The notes under the pieces were generated by a model that was not told where the DNA came from, did not search any database, and worked only from the letters and a program-made list of their open reading frames with translations. From Pratylenchus scribneri (Eukaryota; Nematoda; Chromadorea; Rhabditida; Pratylenchidae), in NCBI GenBank assembly GCA_030063045.1, contig JAQSEB010000091.1:682001-746000 (forward strand): a stretch of DNA of 64,000 nt. Direction: 5' to 3'. A program made the translations under genes and the position numbers. Positions within the stretch are counted from its first letter, which is position 1. Each line of letters opens with the position of its first letter. This document shows, piece by piece, positions 24,101-34,116 of this stretch.

Positions 24101-25797
24101 AATTAAACTTGAATTTATTATTACTAAATCCCTTTTTGCGATAATTATCGGTTAACTGTCAGCAGTCAGCACAAGTTTTAAACACCTTAAACCTTTATTA
24201 GTGCCTCTAAATATGGTTTCCGATTACTAATAAATATGTAAAATATATTTTCAAATTCTTAGTTTTTCAATTCTTAAAAATATTTTCCATTCTTTCAAAA
24301 TACATATATGTAGCAATCAATCATATGATGGCCCAATTTTATCACTCCTAGAGCCTTTTAAGAAAATCATGATTGGAAAATTATGGGCTAACTTTTAGCT
24401 AATCCTAGGGAAATTATATAATTTAGGTGGTAAATCAAAATCATGACCTAATTTTAGGTGATATTCAAAATCTGTAGATATATTAATTTATGCTTCAAGC
24501 AAAATTCATAGCCCCCGAAAAATTTTACAAATATTTCCCAAATTTCATTGAGGAATGGCCCCTCAAATTGACCTGGCAAAGCAAAGGCAAAGCATGCTGG
24601 CCGTAAGCATCCTATAGGACATGAACCATCGAAATGTGGCCGGTTTTGGTGCGGATGCCACCGAATGGCTATTGCTACTGCTACTTTCACTTTCCATCCT
24701 TTCCTTGACCGGATGCACGGAAATGGTCCTGGGCATTTTGGGCGATGCTTAAAATAGAAAATTTAGCGCAAAAAATGTGGTAGAAATTGTCCAAATTGTG
24801 AACGTCAAACCCAAAAAAAAACTAATAATAATTTATGCAAATCCATTGCTGGCCCAAATATATTTGACACAAAAAGGAGAAGGGATTTTGAGAATTCAAA
24901 AAAGGTATATGGAAAATTGCAGAAAGTAAAATGTACACAAAACAAGAAAATTTAAAGTCCTAGCGGATTATTAGGGACCAAAAGGCAATGAAAATTTTGT
25001 TTCCGGTGGAAGCAAAATTAATTGTTAATTTTAAGTAGAAAAGAACAATGCTCCCCCGCTTCCTTCAATTCAATGCATTTCGCACTCGATTAGGCCCAAA
25101 AGGCCGAAATTAAATTGGAAAAGTGGGTGGATGGGGGAATGAATGTGTGCTTGAAATGTTTTGTCCTCATCAAAGTCCACTAGAAGTAAAACAATTGTAT
25201 TTGAGGATGAATGAAATGTGCGCAAAGGGGGATAATCAAGGAGGGGACAAACAAATGGGCCTCCAGCTGATGGAAATTGAGGGTAAATTTTGTGGTTGGG
25301 GTGCTCGACGCCAGCAGATCCAGATTCCGTCGATCACCGCCGATTTACGATTTTGAGATTGTCAGATTAAAGAATAAATTTGAGTGAATTCAATGTGGAA
25401 GGGGTGGGTAATTCCGGAAGTCAATCCCAAAGGGAGAGGCTACAATTCAATATTAAAATTGTCTGGCCAAAATTTGCAAATAGTTGAAATTGTAAATGGC
25501 CTCTAGCAGAATTGACTTGTGTTTGTTTATCCCCAACCATCAATTCCATGGGCCAACTCATTATCAAGAATAATTGAGTGGGATGGAATAAAGAGTCAAG
25601 AATGCCAAAAGTCAGTGCAAAAAGCAAATCCTGTTTTTTATTTCCCTTATCCTCCATATTCTGGCCACATATTTCCTCCAAATAAATTTACCTTCTTCAT
25701 TATCATTTGCCCATGATTGTTGTTGTTCATTATTATTTTCATGAAGCAATTTTTGCAATTCTTCTTCTTGCATCGATTCTGCATTTATCATGCTCAT
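21109..25797 (-). CDS. SLC17-family organic anion / sodium-phosphate transporter
   Basis: Major-facilitator transporter of the SLC17 group (phosphate, sialate or vesicular anion carriers); substrate not decidable by eye. The core starts in the exon around 24736: basic/serine-rich cytosolic N-terminus (MPRTISVHPVKERME), then TFRWFMSYRMLTASMLCLCF, the first membrane helix. A large luminal loop with N-x-S/T sites follows (TNYSSNSNIS), then VHWSSE, WIFAAFNAGLLCMLFTGFLAD and IGARFLVGLAEALLQPAINS. WFPASERSYALGLATGGRQF carries the family's motif, followed by GGWPSIFYVSAFTGLFFVL, LPTYLHDVF-type sequence, the late helix ITGLTFFFVAISGMINPAMT and WNIVFYISTVIALIPVFVFS. It then reads GSADVQSWA, the typical SLC17 end, and an acidic tail. 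An upstream exon (25855-25697) splices in phase 1 and adds MSMINAESMQEEELQKLLHE, giving the start used here; 24736 is the alternative. Introns hold two family-A elements. Confidence 0.85.
22131..22452. repeat. family-A palindromic MITE-like element
   Basis: Well-preserved copy in an SLC17 intron. The left end GGCCATTCTTTTAGCCATAG pairs with the right end CTATAGTCAAAAGAATGGCC, and the inner arms (CCTCTAAAAAG / CTTTTTAGAGG) also pair. Confidence 0.85.
23190..23465. repeat. family-A palindromic MITE-like element (diverged)
   Basis: Second copy in the SLC17 gene. Arms GGCCATAACTAATTAGGGAA and TTTCCAATGGCATATCGCTT are recognisable, with more mismatches than the 22.1 kb copy. Confidence 0.75.
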
Positions 25798-26369
25798 CGT
25801 TTTCTTATTATTATTATCGAAAATGGAATCAGAATTTGAAATTTTATTTCTGGAAATTTTGTAAAAATATTTATTCTCTTCCCTTTCTAAATGTGATGTG
25901 ACCCTCTCTATTTTTGTTTGTTTGGCCAAAGGATTTTGAATGGGAGGAAAAAATAATTGTGAGGGTTAATTTGGCTGCATTTTTTGGATTGATAATTTGA
26001 AGCAAATTTGCCTAACATTTAAAATGTGGAGAATTTTATAAAAACAATTCAATTGAAAGAGGGAAATGCGGAAATGTCGCCGTCCGGCACCAAAAGTGAA
26101 TGGACATTTGAAAATGTGCATTGAATTGGTCAAAACAAAATGATGGCCAGAGCAGTCTAAAAAGCTGCAATTTTTGCAACTATTATAGATGGAAAGGAGG
26201 ATGTGGTTTGTATGGAGAAGGTGGCTGGCAGAGGAACATAGACGATAAATTCAATGACAGCTGACGAGACCGGTACAACGGGTGGTAGTGGATTTATTGT
26301 TGGGAGAAGAACTTTTGGACAAGTTGAATTAACGATGTTGAATTACTTTTTGCAATATTTTTTTTGTAT
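25798..26369. other. upstream region of the SLC17 transporter gene
   Basis: The first SLC17 exon may extend to an acceptor (TTTCCAG) at about 25855, so a further upstream exon could lie here. None is clear. The remainder up to the minisatellite shows no gene. Confidence 0.35.
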
Positions 26370-26862
26370 ATGGATTTAATCAGAATAGGCGGAATTATTC
26401 TTAGAACAGGCGGAATTAATCTTAGCCAGGCTGAATTATTCTAACCAGGCGAAATTATTCTTAACCAGGCGGAATTATTCTAACCAGGCGGAATTATTCT
26501 AACCAGGCGGAATTAATCTTAGCCAGGCGGAATTATTCTAACCAGGCGGAATTATTCTTAGAACAGGCGGAATTAATCTTAGCCAGGCGGAATTATTCTA
26601 ACCAGGCGGAATTATTCTTAGCCAGGCGGAATTAATCTTAGCCAGGCGGAATAATTCTAACCAGGCGGAATTATTCTTAGCCAGGCGGAATTATTCTTAA
26701 CCAGGCGGAATTATTCTAACCAGGCGGAATTAATCTTAGCCAGGCGGAATTATTCTTAACCAGGCGGAATTATTCTTAACCAGGCGGAATTATTCTTAGA
26801 ACAGGCGGATTTATTTTTAACCAGGGGGAATTATTCTAACCAGAGGCGGAATTAAATAAAAT
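26370..26862. repeat. minisatellite array, family 2, (about 18-20 bp unit)
   Basis: About 25 units of CAGGCGGAATTATTCTAAC, alternating with ...TTCTTAGC and ...TTCTTAGAA variants. The core AACAGGCGGAATTATT is the reverse complement of the core in the much larger array at 37.67-39.13 kb, so the two arrays belong to one family in opposite orientation. Intergenic, upstream of the globin gene. Confidence 0.95.
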
Positions 26863-27172
26863 CAGAACAAGTGGAATTAAAACTTCAAAGGCAGGGCTAA
26901 AAATCAACAAAATACTTTTTCTATTTTTGTTGCCAGAAATCTTTGAACACTAATTTTTATTGTGACTTTCGCATCAATTTTGAATAAATTGTGCTATGTG
27001 TGAATTTTGTCAAAGAGAATGAGCATTGGGTGTCACAAAATATTTGGTGGGAAAATGATATTGACGACGACAAATGGATTGACACATTTTTGTGATGGCA
27101 ATTCTTCAATTTGCCAACAATTTGAATTAATGAGGCCAATATAATTTTAGCCAAAATTCATAAATAATAAAA

Positions 27173-28650
27173 ATGGGGATTATCTGCTCAAAACCAAAAA
27201 ATTCGCGAGCCCAAGCCAGACATCGACTCCATTCAATGGCTTTGGATGCGCATGCCGCCCAACAACATCAACAACAAATTCGCCATCAATTGAGGCAAGG
27301 ATCAGCCATGAGCATTGGGCATTTGACCACAAAAATTAACACACTGGTCATGGTTGGCCCTGGAGGTTCTTTTTTTGTGAAGTTGATTGACAATTTATTG
27401 GCCTAATTTTATGTGCAGAAGGCAATTTTATGGCTGCTCCAAGCAATAGTTCCATCCCTTCCACAACCCCCCTTTTCCATTCCTCTCTTTTGGCCAATAG
27501 TAGCAACAAAGAAGTAGCATCATTTGGTCGTATCAAAATCACGTTGGAATTGTCAATGCGTCAGCATGCTTTGTAAGTGATTATTATCCACATTTTGAGG
27601 TAGAGGCTTTATTACGCTTAACAAAGGTATTTAAGTGAATTTGAATATGATCCCCATCCCCGGCTATTTCGGTACGGTAGACTATGAAAGGGCTAAATAA
27701 ATTAATCATTTTCTCTTTTAATGTGATGCTCCCTTCAGGCAAGTTTATGGAAAAAGGTCAACCTTTCTCTATTTTTTTTCCTTACTGTAGCGACTATCAA
27801 TTATGACTTCGGATGATTCCTCCCAGCAGAGGCTATTTTTAACATGTTTTTTTATTATTTTAAAATAAATTGAAATATTCTGGTTTTTTTTGTGCAAAGG
27901 CTGAATAGCTCTTTAGATAGCATTGAAATACTTAAGGTGGTTTAGTGCTCCAATAATTAGGCCTTGGCAAATTTGGCCGGCACCAAATTGATTGTATTTT
28001 AATATTTTCACTTCCCATGCAAGAATTGAGAAATATTGGCGAGAACATATTGCCTTGAGACAGCGCGACATCTTCCATAGGACAATGTTGAATGTGATCG
28101 AGGCCAGTCCAAAAGTGAATGAAGTGATCGCTTGTCAACGATATTGTTTTCGGGATTTGACCAAATGGCCAAAATTGAATCGAATTTGGTGAGGAAATGG
28201 AAAATTTGTTTAATAAAAATGCCAATTCAAGTCAGGCACAATTCTCTTTCTATGAGAAGCTTATATTCACGTTGAATTTGAATGAGCAAAAATTGTTGGC
28301 CGAATGCATTCGATTGGGCCAAACCCATGCCCAATACGCGCAATATGGGTTGAAGCCGCATTTCCTTGACATTTTTCAACATCAATTTTTGGGTAATCAA
28401 TCGAAAAATGTGTATAATTCCATTTTTTGTAGGATTACTTGCAAAAGTTGAGACGAAAAATGAGGCGGAAAAACGTGAAATGGTGAATAAATTTGGGAGT
28501 AATTTTTATATCCTCGCAAATGAATAGATTGGCGCATTCGGTGTGCTGACCACTTTCATTCTCGATGTCTTGAATCGTGCTTACGGCATAAAAATGTCGG
28601 AAATCAGACTAAACGGGCGGCCTACGGTATTGGGTGGAGGCAATGATTGA
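27173..28650 (+). CDS. N-myristoylated nematode-type globin
   Basis: Exon 1 begins [18 protein letters not shown]: Gly2 with Ser6 is an N-myristoylation signal, and Cys5 beside it is a likely palmitoylation site, so the protein should be held on a membrane. A Gln/His- and Ser-rich linker follows, then a globin fold from about [20 protein letters not shown], helix [18 protein letters not shown], and the C/CD region [12 protein letters not shown]. Helix E/F is [20 protein letters not shown], then [21 protein letters not shown] with the proximal F8 His in THAQY. Helices G-H end at [18 protein letters not shown]. The E7 position appears to be Gln rather than His. A 41-nt intron after NRI is needed to keep frame. 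Nematode globins of this type are often neuronal and act in redox or oxygen signalling rather than oxygen storage. Stop TGA 28648-28650. Confidence 0.82.
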
Positions 28651-29369
28651 AGAATAGTCAGAAATATTTAATTTGCCCGAACAGATTGAAAATGCCGAAA
28701 AGACGATTCAGAAGTTTATCCTAGACACCTAACCTTAAACTTATACCCTTAGGAAAGATCTCTTCGAGATGCATCATTTAAGTGTTTAGGTTTAACCAAT
28801 ATTAACTTAGTTCTGAACCATTAACCAAAATGGGTTTAAACCGTTTAATACCCTTTAATTTTGACCAAATCATTCATAACCAAATTATATACTATTCAAT
28901 GCGTCTTGGCCAGCTCTATCCAATTGGATATATCTTTTGTGAATGTAGGACAAACCCTAATAATTGTTTTATATTTTTTCATCGGCATCATACAGATACA
29001 CATTTACTTTTAATTTGGGATGGATTTACATATTTATAAATTATATTTGATTATTTCATAATTTCTCTCCACAATGACATAATTTCGATCGAACCAAAAA
29101 AGATGAATAAAATTATTGATAATAAATTAATTGAACTCATTAAATGTGTCTCAATTTATTTATCCAAAAAGAAAAAATAATCCAAAATACAATTAAATAA
29201 TCCGAAAAATCAAATTGGAAAAATCAAATATCGCGTCTGTCATCAACACCATTTTAAATGAAAATATTATCGAAATAACAAAAAAGTAATCTTTGGAAGG
29301 AATTCAAATTAGACTTGTATTGGATTCATTCTTTCTCTCTTCATTTCCAATTCATCCATTCCATTTCCA
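28651..29369. other. intergenic with family-B element
   Basis: Convergent gene ends (globin plus strand, TIAR minus strand). Positions about 28715-28970 carry a family-B copy (ACCATTAACCAAAATGGGTT ... CTCTATCCAATTGGATATAT). No coding signal. Confidence 0.5.
28715..28970. repeat. family-B dispersed element
   Basis: Reads AAACCGTTTAATACCCTTTA, then TGACCAAATCATTCATAACC, TTCAATGCGTCTTGGCCAGC and GTAGGACAAACCCT, in the same order and orientation as the 41.1 and 47.6 kb copies. Confidence 0.7.
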
Positions 29370-31930
29370 TCATTTTTGCGAATTGCCTTGGCCAAAATAG
29401 GCACCACCACCACTGGCGGCTGGTCCTGTCCACTGCTGAGGATTGGCCTGTTGAAATTAAATTTGATTAATTAGTAAAAAAATGAAATTAATCGATAATT
29501 ACAATTTTTTAGTAAATTTATTGTTCTCATATTGAGTTTTGTTCCTAATTTTAGGTTATCTGACACCAGTGACCAGATATCACCCCTTTAACCCTCTTTC
29601 TTGATTCCACTTCCTTATTTGCTAATACTTGGTTCTTAAATAATCACATTTTAATCTGAAGAACTTAAGAAGAGATATATAGGAATATGATAGGTTACTT
29701 TCCATATAATTCTTATTGATATTGATATAGATTGTTATTATAACTAGTTAGTTTTGGTATTTAGTTGTTTAATTTGTTTTGGTCAAAAAATTGCATAATT
29801 TTTTTTAAATTTAGACTCATAAAAATTATATAAAATATAAATGCGGTTGAATAAGGTTATTGATATTAAAATAAAAAAGTTGTCAAAAAATGTACCTGCT
29901 GTTGATAATATTGTTGCAAATATTGTTGCTGTGCTTGCGGATTATATCCCTGCGATGCAACATTGCCTGCGCCGAAAACACCGGCAACCGGATTTGCGCC
30001 AGTAACACTCGCATACATTGCCGCAGTTGGATCAGTCTTGATGGCACCCTAAAAAATGAGTTAAAAATAAATTGGCAAGAAAATAAAATATTTACCTCGA
30101 CTTTTCCCCAATTCAAACGAAGAGTTTGGCCCATGAATTCGCCTCCATTCATTTCCGAAATGGCCCTTGCCGCCGAAACTTTTTGATCGAATTTCACCTT
30201 AAATCATATTAATTAATGGAATATTTTAAAAATAAAATTTCGCTTACAAATGCATATCCTTGCGGTTTGAAATGGCGAATGTCCACAATGTTGCCGAATT
30301 TCTTGAAGCATTCACGAATGTCAATTTCTATTTAAATTTCAAAATTAATAAATAAAACCAAAAAAGTCCAAACCGCTTGCACCAGGCGGAACGCCCCCCA
30401 CATAAACGGATGAATTCTCGGGCGGAGTTTGTAGCATAATTTCGTCCACCGTTGGTTTGCTGTACTCAATTGGTCCCTGGCCTGGCTTTCGAGTTGCCCA
30501 ATTGGTTCGAATTGTACGTCGGCCCAACCATTGACCGTTCATTTGCTCAATGGCGCGTTCGGCATCATCCCGTTTTGGGTAGGACACAAAACCATAGCCT
30601 TTTGACATCAGCGTGGTCAAATCGCGAATCACTTTGGCATCCCTAAAATTAAAAAAAAATGTATATTCGCTTAAATTTATTATGTGTGGTTCAAATTTTA
30701 GTTTTTTTTTTTAATAAATCTTAAGGTTTTAATTTTAAATATCCTTAAGACCTTAAGATTAGTAAGACCTGAAAAGTTTGAATACTCACGAGATTTCTCC
30801 GAACGGAGCGAATGCTTCACGAAGTCCTTTATTGTCAATTTCTGGGGACAAATCGCCCACAAACACATGGAAATGCTCTAAATAGTTTAATATAAAAATT
30901 GTAGACTAAAATTTAAACGAAACTGCTTGTATCGATTTTTTGCTGATGAGTTCCTGGCTGAATGGCCCAATTCACCTTCATCTCCTAATATGATTAATTT
31001 AAAATAATATTGAATTATGTTCAAAATCAAACTTTGTCCAACAAAAGTCGTCTGTTCATTGCTTGCAATGCTTGCGCTGCAATTTCATGACTGACGAATT
31101 CTGAAAATTTATTATTATTTGAACGAATTAAACCCTCTATTATTTACCAATAAAGGCATATGGCTCAGAGCTGCTCTAAAATAGAAAATACTTTAATTTA
31201 AATATTAATGCATGTTTATTCCCATATAAAGGGTCTCCCAGTTATTAGGAATGAATTTTGCTTTCTTTTTGACCTCACTATTTCTATTACGGGTTAAAAA
31301 GAAAAAAAAATAAAATTTCAAATGGTACTTATGCGCTATTTTGTGTGTATTTTTGTGTCGAGGCAATTGGCCCGGTTCCTCTGCCGTGAGGGGTCAGTTC
31401 CTGCATTTTTGAGAGTGATGAATTTTAGATTAAATATAAAAAAATAAAAGTAAAAAATGTATCGAGCTCACCTTATGCCGATACGTTTAATTAAATAATA
31501 TTTATTTTAAGTTAAAAAAAAAGTAAAAACCAAATACCCAATAGCATCCTCACTCTTGATGATTTCTATTACCCAGCAGCCGCATTAACTCACATCAAAA
31601 ATCACTTTGGTTTTAGTAACCGGTCCGATTTGTCCAAAGAGAGTTGCAATAAATTCTTCCGTGACCGATTGATCAAGATTGCCAACATAACTGAATATTA
31701 ATTATGTTTGATTATATTTGAATGAATACATTGTTTTTGGGAGTCCATCTTCGGTTTTCAAGTCGAACCCGGCATTCTGGGCAGCAAGATAATGATATCT
31801 TAAGTTTTATATTCATATATTTGAATAAATTGACTTAGAAATACCTCGGATTGTAAGCACCAACCGAAAAATCTTCCACACCATAACCATATCCGGCGCC
31901 ATATCCATAATTTGCGTAAGGAAATGCCAT
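29370..31930 (-). CDS. tiar: TIA-1/TIAR-type RNA-binding protein, three RRMs
   Basis: TIA-1/TIAR binds U-rich RNA, regulates splicing and translation, and nucleates stress granules. The start (31930) gives a Tyr/Gly-rich leader [23 protein letters not shown]1 has [14 protein letters not shown] and PYAFIEF; RRM2 has [20 protein letters not shown] and [18 protein letters not shown]. The linker ends [12 protein letters not shown], near-diagnostic for TIA proteins. RRM3 has [30 protein letters not shown] and TLRLNWGK. The C-terminus is a Gln/Tyr-rich prion-like tail ([18 protein letters not shown]) ending GQGNSQK (TGA 29370-29372). The RRM1 exons splice directly in phase 0 (IFD + SSSEPYAF). A GC-rich candidate cassette exon sits in that intron. 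The next gene upstream ends 240 bp before this start on the same strand. Confidence 0.93.
31329..31400 (-). other. candidate stop-containing cassette (poison) exon of the TIAR gene
   Basis: Inside the RRM1 intron, the minus strand has an acceptor (AAAATGCAG) at 31401-31403 and a donor GTACC at 31324-31328. They bracket 72 nt, exactly 24 codons in phase 0: [18 protein letters not shown]..., with TAA as the last codon. Its base composition is far more GC-rich than the surrounding intron. Including it would end translation within RRM1. This is speculative; RNA data would decide. Confidence 0.3.
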
Positions 31931-32170
31931 TATTGAACTTTTCTCTTCTATTCGATTTATTTAGAAAGTTTAATAAAAAGTATTGAAGTATTCAAACAAA
32001 TGATTTTCAATTAAATAATGATGAGTCAAAAGCTTTATTCTCGAAAACAACTCAAAACAAAATTTTTGGAAAATTCAGAATTTAATAAAATGGAAATTAT
32101 CGAATGAATTAATAAGTGGTCTGGTCAGAGGTCATATATTCTTGTTCATCTTCTTTCGCTTCGTCCAAAT

Positions 32171-32789
32171 TTATTGCCGCTGGAAGAATTGGTATTCGAA
32201 AACGTTGAAGCGGTTGCGAGCCGTACTTCCGATGCCAAAGGTGAGGATCTTTGGTTGATAGGCCGGTCCAAGGTGGGCATAAAGCTGAGCATAATCATGG
32301 TGAAATGGATGGAACGCCCATGAGGTGTTTGGGTTGCGTTGCATCTGGCCATGTGCCGCATCCATGAGGTCGCGAGTTGGGAAGAAAAATACACGACCAA
32401 AAGGATCAATCACTTGGGCGCCATTCTGATGAGTCTGAACATTATCAAAATTTATATCAATATATAGAAATTTAAACAAACCAGTGCATTGATGATCACT
32501 TGTTGGTTGGCATTGTAGTTGTTCTGGTGCACATTGGAGAAGAATGGAAGATAATCGAGCACAAGCAAAGGGTCTTCCGGATCGAATTCGCGTTTGCGCA
32601 GCCATTCTGCCGTTTGGTCCTCGAAGCCAAACATCTCGATTATTTCTTCAGCTGTGTAGACCCCGGGACGATACTTGGGTGGGCTAAATTGATGGGAAAT
32701 GATTAACAAAGTTAACTGTTTAAATTAGGTAACCTCAATTGGATTGGATGTTCTGGTACTTTCATGATGGGAAGGTTTTGGTCGGTCAT
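32171..32789 (-). CDS. conserved-looking hypothetical protein, ~173 aa
   Basis: Three exons join in phase: MTDQNLPIMKVPEHPIQL (start 32789), a ~54-nt intron, SPPKYRPGVYTAEEIIEMFG to QQVIINAL, a second short intron, then THQNGAQVIDPFGRVFFFPT to the end EYQFFQRQ (TGA at 32171). No signal peptide or membrane helix; rich in Phe, Tyr, Asn and Pro. I do not recognise the family. The dense aromatic content and compact splicing suggest a real, folded protein. It lies 240 bp upstream of TIAR on the same strand, so the two may share an operon; any functional link is speculation. Confidence 0.7.
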
Positions 32790-34116
32790 TCTTCCTGCTG
32801 ATGTGATTATTTGATATTTTTTAAAATAAATCTTAAAAAATAACAAATTATAATAATACATTCAAAGAATGGGTGACCAAAAGTAAATATTGCAGCAAAA
32901 TGGAGTAATTTGCGACTCGTTCCCCACCCGTTTGGGACTTTAAATTCCGTGATAATAAGAATAACTCGGATTTATTTTGGCCTATCCTTTAATTGATAAG
33001 AAAACAGAAATTAATGTTTTCAAGCAATTATTTTTTGGACTTTTTTTTTAATCTATTTTGGCATTTTTTGAGGGATATACAATAAAAAGCCCAATAAATT
33101 AATTTTTTGAGGTTCTCGAATGTGTTTTTGGCAAATTCATTAAAAACCGAAAAGTTATTTGATTTGATTTTTGCGACCTTAAAATCCGGACTCTTAATTA
33201 TGAATTGAATGGCTCGCTCGACAGCTCCTGTGCTCAAAGCAAGGTTGATGAATGTGAATGATGATTGGATTGGTGAATGGAATGGCTATGCCCTATGCTA
33301 GCCTACGCCGAGCTGACACAACGCACAACGCAGAATGGGCCCGGGCCGGGCAACGCCCAACGCATTGATGATGGATGGGATCGTAACAAAATAAAATAAA
33401 ATCATACAAGTGTAAAAATGCGCGCCAACCGCAACCGCCAAGCGGGCACAGCGGATTCAATGTGGGGCGCACGCGTCCCAAATTGAAATCATTCTATCCA
33501 GCAATTTTCAGCGCGTCTGTCTATTTCCTCTCATTTTCCCCTACTCTCTCATCCCAGAAAAAGGTCGATTAGGGTTACCAAGGCTATCTCAGCTCCCGTC
33601 CTTGAGTTTTTAATTTCCACCTCCAATTTTGTGCTAAAGACTCTGGCCTACAAGATAGGCTGAAAATAATTATTGATAAATCGTCATTTTTTAACACTTT
33701 ATCGTTGTTGAAAATTATTAGCAATTTTTTGATTTTCCAATGAAATGCCCTCGCATCTTTTTCGTTTTTCCTTCCCGCATTCTCCCTTCCTACGCCTCTT
33801 TCTCTTTCCCCTTCTATGGTCGAACACCGGGCAGCGGGCCTCCCTTCTTTCACTCTGACCAATTCCCTTTTTCCCCTATTTGCTTGGAATTTGGGACGCG
33901 TGCGCCCCACATTGAATCCGCTGTGAGCGGGCATAATTCCGATTCCGACATTTCCCGGAAATCCGTTCCGTTATCCTTATTGCGTACCAATACCAATGCC
34001 AACTAAATAAAAAGCAAGGAGCTAGCACAGAAATCAGAAAAGTTATTTTTAAATAAGCTAAATTAAGATTTAAAAATCAATTCTTATTCATCATTCATTC
34101 AAAAAACCAAGCAAGT
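32790..34116. other. divergent promoter region with a GC-rich inverted repeat
   Basis: Separates the minus-strand gene starting at 32789 from the plus-strand coiled-coil gene at 34117. Two GC-rich islands (33.29-33.48 and 33.76-33.95 kb) stand out, and pyrimidine-rich tracts (33.5-33.55 and 33.76-33.88 kb) look like promoter or leader sequence. A minus-strand frame at 33028-33237 has no Met start and no confirmed splice partners. Confidence 0.4.
33446..33936. repeat. inverted repeat, ~40-bp arms, ~410 bp apart
   Basis: The arm at 33446-33482 (CAGCGGATTCAATGTGGGGC then GCACGCGTCCCAA) is matched in reverse complement at about 33894-33936 (TTGGGACGCGTGCGCCCCAC then ATTGAATCCGCTGT). The match is nearly perfect and GC-rich in an AT-rich genome, and it lies between two divergent genes. 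Confidence 0.8.

Noticed and set aside
32171..32605. 144-codon single open frame starting MAAQTRIRSG
   Set aside because: Its first part is an intron plus the wrong frame of the preceding exon; only the last ~87 codons belong to the real spliced protein.
33028..33237. Minus-strand frame reading AVERAIQFIIKSPDFK
   Set aside because: Opens only with TTG, ends in a Lys-rich run, and no acceptor or upstream Met exon could be joined convincingly.
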